The notes under the pieces are model-generated. The model was not told the DNA's origin, ran no database searches, and worked only from the letters and a program-made list of their open reading frames with translations. From Nitratireductor luteus (lineage in GTDB: Bacteria > Pseudomonadota > Alphaproteobacteria > Rhizobiales > Rhizobiaceae): a stretch of DNA of 64,000 nucleotides. Positions 1 to 9,590 of this stretch are shown one piece after another. The position numbers and the translations under genes are program-made. Each line of letters opens with the position of its first letter. Position 1 is the first letter of the stretch. The stretch lies in the NCBI RefSeq assembly GCF_026162365.1, contig NZ_JAOANW010000010.1, positions 124,001 to 188,000 on the forward strand, given 5' to 3'.

Positions 1-278
1 CCATCTATCCCGGCTGGTATCCGGGCCGCACGCCGCATATCCATTTCAAGGCGTTTCCAGACAGCGGCAGCGTTTTGACTGGACAGATGTTCTTCCCCGA
101 TGCGCTGAGCCGCGACATCTATGAGAACATCCCGCCCTATAACGACCGCCCCCTCGACGGCATCACCTGGAATGCGCGCGATGGCATCGCCCGGCGCGCC
201 GGCGATGCCGCCCTTGCGGAAATGGCGCGGGCAGGCCAGCGTCTCGATGCGGCGCTCGTCGTGGCCGTGGCGGGCTGA
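1..278 (+). CDS. Intradiol ring-cleavage dioxygenase, C-terminal part (5' end outside window)
   Basis: Only the last 91 codons are visible, read in the frame that begins at base 3. The segment shows IYPGWYPGRTPHIHFKAF, the motif of non-haem Fe(III) intradiol dioxygenases: tyrosine ligands in the first part and the paired histidines of the HIHF segment. A family-typical FFPD follows. Family members insert O2 into catechol-type rings between the two hydroxyls (catechol, hydroxyquinol or protocatechuate beta-chain type). The short C-terminal tail and absence of a visible alpha/beta partner fit the stand-alone relatives, but the substrate cannot be decided from this fragment. The creatininase gene converges on it with a 4-base gap. 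Confidence 0.8.
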   Translation, partial: IYPGWYPGRTPHIHFKAFPDSGSVLTGQMFFPDALSRDIYENIPPYNDRPLDGITWNARDGIARRAGDAALAEMARAGQRLDAALVVAVAG

Positions 279-282
279 CCTT

Positions 283-1026
283 CTATCCCTTCAGCGCCGC
301 AAGATCGAAACGGTCGACATCGGCAAGAAGGCCGAGAAAGCCGTCGACCGCATGGTCGAGGATCGCCTTGCCCGCTGCGGCGGTCGCCGCCGCCGCGTTG
401 CCCGTCACGCCTTCGGGCGACAGATCCCGCATCTTCCAGCCGAAAGCATGCGGCCCATAGGCGCGCAGATGTTCGAAGTCGGACGCGAACCTTTCCTGCG
501 CCGATTTGAAATCCCGCGCCTTGTCCATATCTACCAGATCGGGCCGCAGCGCCAGCATGACGGAGGTCTCGATGAGCCCGCCGTGAATGCCAAGCGCCCG
601 TTCCTGCGGGGTCACGACCTCCGGCGGATAGCCGAAACGCGTCCAACTCGTGGCGACCGCCAGCATGCGGTGCCGCACGCGCAGTTCCGTCGCCACGATC
701 GTCATCAGCGGCGCGTTGCCTCCATGGGCGTTGAGCATGACGAACTTGCGCACGCCCTCGGCGTTCAACCTTTCGCCGATGCCGATCCAGCGCTCGACTG
801 CTTCGCCATAGGCGAGCGTCTCCGTGCGCTCGTCATCGCCATGCTCGATGGAATATCCGATCTTCTCGACTGGAAGGAATGTGACCGGCAGCCTGTCCGG
901 CAGGCGCTCGGCGGCGAGCCTGGCAACGCCTTCGGCGATGATCCAGTCGGTCTGCGGCGGCAGGTGCGGTCCGTGCTGCTCGGTCGCTCCCAGCGGCAGC
1001 ACCGCGATGCGTTGATGGTCGGCCAG
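283..1026 (-). CDS. Creatininase-family amidohydrolase, probable CTG start
   Basis: This family hydrolyses cyclic amides and formamides (creatinine, N-formyl or lactam substrates) with a di-metal centre. The signatures are LPLGATEQHGPHLP near the N-terminus, DTR-type HGDDERTETL, LNAHGGN and IHGGLIETS, which supply the Glu, Asp and His metal ligands. No ATG lies in frame upstream of the first motif. A consensus SD (AGGGAGG, complement of 1034-1040) sits 7 bases from an in-frame CTG at 1026, giving 247 residues; the other candidate is GTG at 1002. The N-terminus is short for the family, which usually has a helix before the first strand. The exact substrate is unknown. The neighbours (dioxygenase, MarR) suggest catabolism of an aromatic or heterocyclic compound, which is inference. 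Confidence 0.8.
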   Translation of the reverse strand: MADHQRIAVLPLGATEQHGPHLPPQTDWIIAEGVARLAAERLPDRLPVTFLPVEKIGYSIEHGDDERTETLAYGEAVERWIGIGERLNAEGVRKFVMLNAHGGNAPLMTIVATELRVRHRMLAVATSWTRFGYPPEVVTPQERALGIHGGLIETSVMLALRPDLVDMDKARDFKSAQERFASDFEHLRAYGPHAFGWKMRDLSPEGVTGNAAAATAAAGKAILDHAVDGFLGLLADVDRFDLAALKG

Positions 1027-1264
1027 CCTCTTTCCTCCCTGTCGCGAGTCTTTGTCATAAGAATGATACGCCGATTTGGCATTAGCCTGGAAAGTATCCG
1101 ATGTGCGGGCACGCTAACGCATCGGCCAAAAAATCGGAATCGGTTTTCGGAAACCGATGCGGCTGGGAATGCCGGTTGCCATGATTGGGGGGCCGGCTAT
1201 GCTTTGCCGGGGCGCGCGCTCTGGGTCGTCTCGGGCTCAAAGCAGGCCATAGAGGGATGGATGG

Positions 1265-1732
1265 ATGGCAAAGTCGTCTAAAGGTACGGTAATAAGCCGG
1301 CTGCAATCGGCCGCGCGCCTGTCACGCACCGCACTCGCGGAAAAACTTCTCGACCAGGGTCTTTACGCCGGGCAGGACAAGATCATGCTCGCGCTGTTCC
1401 AGGAAAACGGCCAGACGCCCAGCGAACTGGCCGCGAAGCTCGGCGTACGGCCGCCGACCATCACCAAAACCATCAACCGTCTGGCTGCCCAGGGCTTTCT
1501 CGAAAAGCGCGCCTCCGAGCAGGATGCGCGGCGGGCCCATGTCTTCCTCACCGAGAACGGTGAGCAGGCGATCCGCGCCATCGAGAAATCGGTGCGCAAG
1601 ACCGAGAAGCAGGCCCTGAAGAGCCTCGACAAGAAAGAGCAGAAGGCCCTCGTGAAGCTGCTGGCCCGCATCGAGGCCAACCTTTCCAGGGGCGCGCCGC
1701 AGGTCGAGGAAGAGATCGAAGAAGAGGCCTGA
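1265..1732 (+). CDS. MarR-family transcriptional regulator
   Basis: This is a 155-residue protein of normal MarR size. The winged helix is visible as QTPSELAAKLGVRPPTITKT (recognition helix) followed by the wing at EKRASEQDARRAHVFLTENG. A long helical dimerisation segment, rich in Lys and Glu, ends in an acidic tail EEEIEEEA. MarR proteins usually repress neighbouring catabolic or efflux genes and are released by small aromatic ligands. The gene lies divergent from the creatininase gene, so control of that gene or of the EamA permease downstream is plausible. ATG 1265 is preceded by a purine-rich GAGGGATGG stretch. Confidence 0.88.
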   Translation: MAKSSKGTVISRLQSAARLSRTALAEKLLDQGLYAGQDKIMLALFQENGQTPSELAAKLGVRPPTITKTINRLAAQGFLEKRASEQDARRAHVFLTENGEQAIRAIEKSVRKTEKQALKSLDKKEQKALVKLLARIEANLSRGAPQVEEEIEEEA

Positions 1733-1850
1733 GGGTGCCGCCCGCATATTGATAAGGCGTCCTTACGGTTATTCTTGATCTTGCCGAACTATACGGCACA
1801 ATGGACATCTGCGTTCGCGCATACCATTGTTCTCATCCGACTGGTCGTTC

Positions 1851-2819
1851 ATGACAGATTCCACATCGGCGGACGGCGGCAGCCGCCGCCAGCCACAACC
1901 CGAAACCGCGACCCCGGCTTCGGCGATCGGGCTGATCTTCCTGTCCGGAATGGTCCTGTCCTGCCTCGATGCGAGCGGCAAATATCTGGTGACTTCCGGC
2001 CTTGCCGCTCCCTTTGTCGCCTGGGTGCGGTTCGCGGTCCATGTGGTGCTTGTGCTGGTCCTGCTCCAGGCGTGGCGAAACCCGCGCATGTTTCACGTCA
2101 AAAGCCTGCCCTGGCAGATTATCCGCGGCTGCTTCTTGTTCGGCTCGACGGTGCTCAACTTCCTGGCGTTGAAGACGCTTCAGCTGGCCGAGACGGTGTC
2201 CATCTTCTTCTTCGCGCCGATGGTCATCACGGCGCTAGCCGGTCCGCTGCTCGGCGAATGGGCGGGCTGGCGGCGCTGGATGGCGATCATTGTCGGCTTT
2301 GTCGGTGTCCTGGTGATCACCCGGCCCGGCCTCGGCATCTTCGGCCTTGGTCACCTCTACGCCATCGGTGCCATGAGCTGCTATTCCCTCTACGTGATCC
2401 TCACGCGCCGCATGAGCGCGACCGAATCGGCCGAAAGCCTGATCTTCTATTCCGCCCTGACGCCGGTCGTCCTGATGTTCCCCGCCGTCCCGCTATATGG
2501 CGTCGTGCCGCCCGAGCCGCTGCAATGGGTTCTGCTGCTGGCGCTCGGCGTCTTCGGCGCGACCGGTCACTGGCTGATCATCAAGGCATACCGGCAGGCG
2601 ACCACCTACGCGCTGGCGCCTTACCCCTATCTGCAAATGGTCTGGATGATCGCCTTCGGCTACCTCGTCTTCAACCAGTTACCGGATTTGTGGACGCTGG
2701 GCGGCGCGGCCATCATCGTTGCGAGCGGGCTCTACATCGTGCACCGCGAACACCGGCTGCGGCTGGCCAGCCGGTCGGTACCCAACGCCGAGACGGAGCC
2801 GCTTGCGAAAAAGCTTTGA
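1851..2819 (+). CDS. DMT-superfamily (EamA) permease
   Basis: This is a 322-residue inner-membrane protein with about ten hydrophobic segments arranged as two EamA repeats (about residues 20-150 and 160-300). It begins at an ATG after a Pro/Ser-rich cytoplasmic tail; an in-frame TTG at 1827 is the alternative start. The second repeat contains the typical GATGHWLIIKAYRQA segment. DMT permeases export or import small metabolites such as amino acids, amines or drugs, and the substrate is not predictable here. It ends 69 bases before a LacI-family gene on the same strand and may be co-transcribed with it. Confidence 0.85.
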   Translation: MTDSTSADGGSRRQPQPETATPASAIGLIFLSGMVLSCLDASGKYLVTSGLAAPFVAWVRFAVHVVLVLVLLQAWRNPRMFHVKSLPWQIIRGCFLFGSTVLNFLALKTLQLAETVSIFFFAPMVITALAGPLLGEWAGWRRWMAIIVGFVGVLVITRPGLGIFGLGHLYAIGAMSCYSLYVILTRRMSATESAESLIFYSALTPVVLMFPAVPLYGVVPPEPLQWVLLLALGVFGATGHWLIIKAYRQATTYALAPYPYLQMVWMIAFGYLVFNQLPDLWTLGGAAIIVASGLYIVHREHRLRLASRSVPNAETEPLAKKL

Positions 2820-2888
2820 CCTTGAACGGCCCGATGGCATAAGCCGGGTTAAACCGTTTAAAGCGGCGCATCGCGCGGGAGGGATACG

Positions 2889-3908
2889 CTGGCGCAGAAG
2901 ATAAAACTGTCGACGATCGCCGATGCTCTCGGCGTTTCCACGGCAACCGTCTCGTTGGCCTTGCGCGACAGCCCGCTCGTCGCCGACGCCACGCGGCTGC
3001 GCATAAAGGAGCATGCGCGCGAGATCGGCTACATCTATAATCGCCGCGCCGCCAGCCTGCGCACTTCGCGCTCCGGCATCGTCGGCGTGGTCGTTCACGA
3101 CATTATGAATCCGTTCTTCGCCGAGATCCTGCGGTCCATCGAGACCGAGCTCGACAGATCGCGCCAGACCTTCCTCCTGTCGAACCATTACGATCAGCTT
3201 GAAAAGCAGCGCACGTTCATTGACACGCTGCTGCAGCTTGGCGCCGACGGAGTCATCATGTCGCCGGCCATCGGCACCCCGCCCCAGGACATCCTGCTCG
3301 CCGAGGAAAACGGCCTGCCGGCGGTGCTCATCGCGCGCTCGGTGGAGGGCGCCGCAGTGCCCGTGTTCCGCGGCGACGACGCCTACGGCATCGGCCTGGC
3401 GACCAATCATCTGATTTCGCTCGGCCATACGCGGATCGCCATGATCGGCGGTACCGATCAAACGTCTACCGGCCGCGACCGCTATCAGGGCTATGTCGCC
3501 GCCATGGAGAAGGCGGGCCTCGAGGTAAGACCCGAATGGCGTTTCCCCGGCCCCCGCACCAAGCAGGCCGGCTTCGAGATGACCGGCGCTTTCCTGGCCC
3601 TCAAGGACAAGCCGACCGCCGCCGTCTGCTGGAACGACCTCGTCGCCATCGGCCTGATGAACGGCATTGCACGCGCCGGCCTCGTTCCGGGCGTCGACAT
3701 CTCGGTAACGGGCTATGACGACCTCGAAGAAGCAGCCATCGCCACGCCGGCGCTGACGACCGTCTGGAACGGACAGCGCGAGGTGGGCCGCCGCGCCGCC
3801 CGCGTGCTGCTCGACCGCCTCAACGGCATCGAAGTCCATCCCGAACAGGTGCTGATAAAGCCCGAACTGCACGTCCGCCAATCGACCACGCAGCCGGTGG
3901 AACGCTAA
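2889..3908 (+). CDS. LacI-family transcriptional regulator, probable CTG start
   Basis: The N-terminal DNA-binding headpiece reads LSTIADALGVSTATVSLALR, a textbook LacI helix-turn-helix followed by the hinge region RRAASLRTSRSGIVGVVV, then a periplasmic-binding-protein-like effector domain (about residues 60-335). The reading frame is closed by a TAA at 2859-2861, and between that stop and the headpiece the only initiator-like codon is CTG 2889, preceded by SD GGGAGGG (2877-2883) with 5-base spacing. Starting at TTG 2955 would delete the whole headpiece. The length, 339 residues, is normal for LacI. No sugar operon is adjacent; the EamA permease upstream is the nearest candidate target. The effector is probably a sugar or nucleoside. 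Confidence 0.85.
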   Translation: MAQKIKLSTIADALGVSTATVSLALRDSPLVADATRLRIKEHAREIGYIYNRRAASLRTSRSGIVGVVVHDIMNPFFAEILRSIETELDRSRQTFLLSNHYDQLEKQRTFIDTLLQLGADGVIMSPAIGTPPQDILLAEENGLPAVLIARSVEGAAVPVFRGDDAYGIGLATNHLISLGHTRIAMIGGTDQTSTGRDRYQGYVAAMEKAGLEVRPEWRFPGPRTKQAGFEMTGAFLALKDKPTAAVCWNDLVAIGLMNGIARAGLVPGVDISVTGYDDLEEAAIATPALTTVWNGQREVGRRAARVLLDRLNGIEVHPEQVLIKPELHVRQSTTQPVER

Positions 3909-3935
3909 GCTCTCCCTACCCCGCGCTCGACTTGT

Positions 3936-4298
3936 CCCCCTCCCCTTGTGCCTACGATGTTCACACATCTTCCCCGGAAGGGGTGCCTGACATTGCAGCC
4001 GGCGTTTCTTCTCCCTTTGCGGGGGAGAAGTGGGCCGCGAAGCGGGTCGATGAGGGGGCCTCGTCCGAGACGGTCTCGGTTTGTGCAGACCGGGGCACAG
4101 CGGCAGCGGCCACGGCAGTCACGATGCAGCGTGCAACACCGCAGCGCCATTCCCCCTCACCGTCTCGCGCGTTCCGCGCGATCCACCTCTCCCCCACTTT
4201 GTGTGGGGGAGAGGAGAGGCGCCCGTCTTCACAGCCTGCGCTTCCTCGCCACCTTCGTGCTGAACGGATGTGTGAATCCGGTAGCTTGTGGGGAGGGA
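3936..4298. repeat. Composite palindromic intergenic element (RIME-like)
   Basis: The 434-base gap between the LacI and LysR genes is filled by a structured element with no credible gene. Its outer ends are imperfect inverted repeats (3936-3969 and 4267-4298) sharing CCCTCCCC and, further in, TTCACACATC. Inside are two hairpins in opposite orientation: CTTCTCCC/GGGAGAAG (4008-4030) followed by GTGGGCCGCGAAGCGGGTC-type sequence, and CCTCTCCCCCAC/GTGGGGGAGAGG (4186-4214) preceded by CCTCACCGTCTCGCGC. This layout matches the dispersed palindromic repeats common between genes in Rhizobium, Mesorhizobium and Brucella relatives. It encodes no transposase, so if mobile it would need help in trans. 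Confidence 0.7.
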
Positions 4299-4342
4299 TT
4301 GAGGGTGGAGGTCCAGACGAAGTCGAACAACAGGCCCCCTTC

Positions 4343-5248
4343 CTACTGGTGCGCCATGCTCGCCCGCGCAGCGCCCATCTGCGGCGGCACGCGCGCCAGC
4401 TCGTCCTTCAGCAGCTCGAAGATGTCCAGCGCCATGCGCAGATTGAACCTGCGTTCGTCGAAGAACATGCCGTAGCGCGCCTCGATCTGGCCCGGCAATA
4501 TCTGCGTGCAGCCATTGAGGTCGACCGCCGGATTATCGAGCGCGTAGGCGGGCAGCGGCGACAGCGCCATGCCGCTCGACACCAGCCGGCTCGCCGTCAG
4601 AATGTCGTCCACCTCGCCGACGATGTCGTAGACGACCTCGTGCTGCCGCAGCCAATCGCGAGATACGGCGCCGAGCGGAGAATGCGGTGAGGCCAGCACG
4701 ACGGGCAGGCCATGGCTTTCCGGCTTCATGAAATCCAGAAGGTGCTTCTCCCCCACCCATTTCATGGTGAATTCCGTCGACAGGTCGGGAGCGATCTCCG
4801 ACGGATAGAGCGCGCGGAAAACCGCGTCGAGCTCGCCCTGCTCATACATTTCCTCCAGCCGCCTAAAATCGGCGATCCGCCAGGACAGATTCTCCTTCAT
4901 CTTGCCGAACATTCCGGCCCGCTCCATCAACAGCGGCGCGCAATAGGTGCAGACACCGATCTTCAGCTTCGAAATGTTCTTTTCGTAGCCGACCGTCTTC
5001 AGCCGGCGCTCCAGCGTCAGCATCTGCCTGATGAGGCGGGAAATCTCTTCCTTGACGACGATCTTGTTGCCCACCTTCTTTATCAGCGACGTGCCGATGG
5101 CCCGTTCCAGCCGGCCCAGATGCATGCTGATGGCGGGCTGACTGATTCCCAGCTTCAGCGCCGCCCCGGTCAAGCTCTTGGTCTCGATCACCGCTTCCGC
5201 CGCACGCAATGTCGCGAAGGAAAGCCCCTCCTGTTTATGAACGTTCAT
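4343..5248 (-). CDS. LysR-family transcriptional regulator
   Basis: This 301-residue protein has an N-terminal winged helix-turn-helix (about residues 10-70: FATLRAAEAVIETKSLTGAALKLG, then SQPAISMHLGRLERAIG) and a co-inducer domain beginning near KLKIGVCTYCAPL. The chosen ATG (5248) has SD GGGAGG eight bases upstream; a GTG three codons earlier overlaps that SD. The region after the HTH is atypical (KKVGNKIVVKEEISRLI instead of the usual R-x-TLT segment), so it is a diverged member. No divergent enzyme gene is present: the upstream side is a gene-poor 400-base stretch. The target is unknown. Confidence 0.85.
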   Translation of the reverse strand: MNVHKQEGLSFATLRAAEAVIETKSLTGAALKLGISQPAISMHLGRLERAIGTSLIKKVGNKIVVKEEISRLIRQMLTLERRLKTVGYEKNISKLKIGVCTYCAPLLMERAGMFGKMKENLSWRIADFRRLEEMYEQGELDAVFRALYPSEIAPDLSTEFTMKWVGEKHLLDFMKPESHGLPVVLASPHSPLGAVSRDWLRQHEVVYDIVGEVDDILTASRLVSSGMALSPLPAYALDNPAVDLNGCTQILPGQIEARYGMFFDERRFNLRMALDIFELLKDELARVPPQMGAARASMAHQ

Positions 5249-5648
5249 ATTCCGCACCTCCCGATGAATATGAAGGGCGAGCCCTTCGCGCCTGTTTCAA
5301 ATACTTGCGGCATTCCACCCGCCCTTCGAGGGCAAATCTCCGCCATCACGAAGGACGCAGTCCCTCGCGGCATGAATGCCGATCCGGTTTTCTGTAACTC
5401 CGCCGGCCGTCCGCTGTCGGTCCGCGCCGAAGACTGGAACAGTCAGATTGCGAGGAAGAACACCAAAGAAGCGCCCATGCCCCGGCATGCTGATTCAACT
5501 GTAACGAGATCGGGGAATACGCCCCCACGACGAACTTCTACATCGCCAAGCGTCCCCCTTCTTGTCTTGACCGAGTAAGGCAAGATTAACGCATTAGTTG
5601 TGCATATACAACCTATGAGAGCATATTTGCACACGGATAAGCCGAGGG
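5249..5648. other. Gene-poor stretch upstream of the LysR gene
   Basis: About 400 bases with no frame that resembles a known protein. Base composition falls towards AT near 5570-5640. The first copy of the ATACAACCTATGAGAGCAT direct repeat (5606-5624) lies in this AT-rich part. The stretch should hold the LysR promoter (minus strand) near 5250-5300, but I could not pick a convincing -35/-10 pair. Confidence 0.5.
5606..5624 (+). repeat. Direct repeat copy 1 (ATACAACCTATGAGAGCAT)
   Basis: This 19-base sequence recurs at 5764-5782 with one mismatch (A to T at position 10). Its AT-rich flank and non-coding position suggest a protein-binding or recombination site rather than coding repetition. 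Confidence 0.6.
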
Positions 5649-5954
5649 GTGCCCGTGCGAGATAAGATCAAATCAAAACAAAGGCTTGAATCGCATCAAC
5701 GGAAGAAGCAAGAGGTGAAAATCCGGCCGCCGGTGCTTAGATCTCAGTCGTGCAAGCGCGAGAATACAACCTTTGAGAGCATTCGCGACTCGCTGATTTC
5801 TCTTTCCGGAAAACTGATTCGAAACGCACCATCGTCAGAGCAAAAAACATTCAGCCCGAAACTGGCCATCGAGGAAAAGCCTAAGGGCCTGACCGAGGGC
5901 CGGCGAGGGATTTTCTGGCTGGCTCAATGCACGTCGCTGCGGCAATTATCGTGA
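5649..5954 (+). CDS. Doubtful small protein, 101 codons
   Basis: The frame opens with GTG 5649 after CCGAGGG and encodes a very basic protein (KIKSKQRLESHQRKKQEVKI near the N-terminus) with no family I recognise. It contains the second repeat copy and runs 31 bases into the 3' end of the converging MerR gene, which argues against it. Codon use lacks the strong third-position GC of the neighbours. It could be a decayed gene or non-coding sequence. Confidence 0.2.
   Translation: MPVRDKIKSKQRLESHQRKKQEVKIRPPVLRSQSCKRENTTFESIRDSLISLSGKLIRNAPSSEQKTFSPKLAIEEKPKGLTEGRRGIFWLAQCTSLRQLS
5764..5782 (+). repeat. Direct repeat copy 2 (ATACAACCTTTGAGAGCAT)
   Basis: Matches copy 1 at 18 of 19 positions, in the same orientation, with starts 158 bases apart. 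It lies between the LysR and MerR genes. Confidence 0.6.
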
Positions 5955-6352
5955 TCCGCCAGGATCTGGATGACGCGACATTCGCACACCTGGCCGTGGC
6001 CGCACCCCTCCACCATCCGCTGCAGCTCGCCTCTGAGCGCCGTCAGGCGCTCGATGCGCTGTTCGATCTCGCGCAGATGACGCCCGGCGATACTGTCGGC
6101 ATCGTGACAGGAGCTCTGCGGCTCCTCCGTCATCGCCAGAAGCTCGCGAATATCGGCCATGTCGAACCCCAGCTCCCGCGCATGGCGTATGAACTTCAGC
6201 CGGTTCAGGTCGTTGTCGTCGAACTGGCGCCGATTGCCCTCGCTGCGCGCGGGCGCGGGCAGCAGGCCGATGCGCTCGTAAAAGCGGATCGTCGGCACCT
6301 TCACGCCACTCCTGCGCGAAGCCTCGCCGATGGTGATCTCGTATGCGGGCAT
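5924..6352 (-). CDS. cadR: MerR-family heavy-metal regulator (CadR/PbrR type)
   Basis: This 142-residue protein begins MPAYEITIGE with SD AAGGA. The MerR HTH is ITIGEASRRSGVKVPTIRFYE, followed by GLLPAPARSEGNRRQF. The metal site cysteines match the Cd/Pb/Zn branch: Cys82 in the SSCHDAD loop, Cys117 after the dimerisation helix, and Cys123/Cys125 in a C-terminal GHGQVCEC segment, with an extra His/Cys tail (HDNC). The protein should bind the dyad at 6364-6382 and switch on the divergent ATPase gene by DNA distortion when Cd(II), Pb(II) or Zn(II) binds. A longer start (6436) would run through that operator and is rejected. Confidence 0.9.
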   Translation of the reverse strand: MPAYEITIGEASRRSGVKVPTIRFYERIGLLPAPARSEGNRRQFDDNDLNRLKFIRHARELGFDMADIRELLAMTEEPQSSCHDADSIAGRHLREIEQRIERLTALRGELQRMVEGCGHGQVCECRVIQILADHDNCRSDVH

Positions 6353-6359
6353 TTTTTCC

Positions 6360-6389
6360 TTGCTCCTATAGCCGCTATAGGAATTAGGC
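6360..6389 (+). promoter_or_regulatory. MerR-type promoter with operator for the metal ATPase gene
   Basis: The dyad TCCTATAGCCGCTATAGGA (6364-6382) has perfect 9-base arms around one central base. It is flanked by TTGCTC (6360-6365, -35) and TTAGGC (6384-6389, -10), giving an over-long spacer of about 18 bases, as in MerR-controlled promoters, where the dyad fills the spacer. It resembles known CadR and ZntR sites (CTATAG arms). It lies 30 bases before ATG 6420. Confidence 0.8.
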
Positions 6390-6419
6390 GTCTCTTCGGG
6401 CGATATCAAGGAACGAAAA

Positions 6420-8645
<2,226 letters not shown>

Positions 8646-8651
8646 CTCTTG

Positions 8652-9578
8652 TTAAGCCCCGCGCGGCGCGCCGATGCGCGCGCGGTGCGGGGCGAACAGG
8701 CAGGCGAACGCCAGTATGATGCCCGACACCGTCGCGATCATGCCCGCCGCGCTCACCGCATTGTCGGCTCCCAGCCACAGCGGCCCATAGCCCGCCAGGA
8801 CATAGCCAAGCACAGCCGAAAGCGTCGCAAACGCAACGCTCCATGCGATCTGGGCCTCCAGACGATTGGTCATCAGCCGGGCAGCCGCCGGCGGGCAGAT
8901 GAACATGGCGATGACGATGATCGATCCCACCGCGTCGAAGGCCGCCACCGCAGCCACCGCAGCAACCACAACGAGTCCGAGGCTGACGGCGGCGGTAGGG
9001 ATACCGACGGCGCTCGCGAACCCTTCGTCGAAGGTGGATAGCTTGAGGGGCCGCCAGAATATCAGGGTCAGCAGCGCTATGAGCCCCGCAGCCGCCGCCA
9101 TTCGGAAAAGCTCCGGCGGCAGATCAGCAAGCGCGGCCGCGTCCGTCAGTGACGACCAGCCTTCCGCCGAGAGCCAGATAAGACTCTCCAGATTTCCGTA
9201 TAGGGCGTGCTCGACGTCCAGATGCACCGCGCTCGTGTCGCTCTGCTCCAGAAGCAGGACTCCGCCGGCAAACAGCGAGGTGAACGTCACCCCCATCGCC
9301 GCGCCCGGCTCGATCCTGCCGATCCGCTTGATCGCTTCGATGATGATGACCGCGACGATCGCCGCGCCGGCCGCCCCCAGCAGCATCGGCCAGGTGGAGA
9401 CGACGCCGGTGATCAGGAACGCCACCACGATCCCCGGCAGCACCACATGGCTGATCGCGTCGCCGATCAGCGCCTGCCGCCGCAGGATCAGAAAGTTGCC
9501 CGGCAGCGCACAGGCAATGGCCGCGAGAACGCCGATCAACAGCGGCGTCAGGCTGAGTTGAACGAATTCCGCGCCCAT
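8652..9578 (-). CDS. sitD: Mn/Zn/Fe ABC importer, second permease (SitD/ZnuB type)
   Basis: This 308-residue protein belongs to the ABC-3 permease family, with 8-9 hydrophobic segments. The family segments LRRQALIGDAISHVVLPGIV near the N-terminus and SIIVIAMFICPPAAARLMTN towards the C-terminus are clear. It is the last gene of the minus-strand operon (binding protein, ATPase, permease, permease), 12 bases after the first permease. It should form a heterodimeric channel with that protein. Its C-terminus is the usual length, so the regulatory extension is confined to its partner. Confidence 0.9.
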   Translation of the reverse strand: MGAEFVQLSLTPLLIGVLAAIACALPGNFLILRRQALIGDAISHVVLPGIVVAFLITGVVSTWPMLLGAAGAAIVAVIIIEAIKRIGRIEPGAAMGVTFTSLFAGGVLLLEQSDTSAVHLDVEHALYGNLESLIWLSAEGWSSLTDAAALADLPPELFRMAAAAGLIALLTLIFWRPLKLSTFDEGFASAVGIPTAAVSLGLVVVAAVAAVAAFDAVGSIIVIAMFICPPAAARLMTNRLEAQIAWSVAFATLSAVLGYVLAGYGPLWLGADNAVSAAGMIATVSGIILAFACLFAPHRARIGAPRGA

Positions 9579-9590
9579 ATTGACCTCTTT

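Noticed and set aside
121-1281. A 386-codon open frame on the plus strand over the creatininase gene
   Set aside because: It is antisense to a gene with clear family motifs, has Arg/Gln/His-rich composition typical of the reverse frame of GC-rich coding sequence, and resembles no protein.
2679-3968. A 429-codon open frame on the minus strand over the LacI-family gene
   Set aside because: The plus-strand frame contains a complete LacI protein; the reverse frame is a GC-rich artefact.
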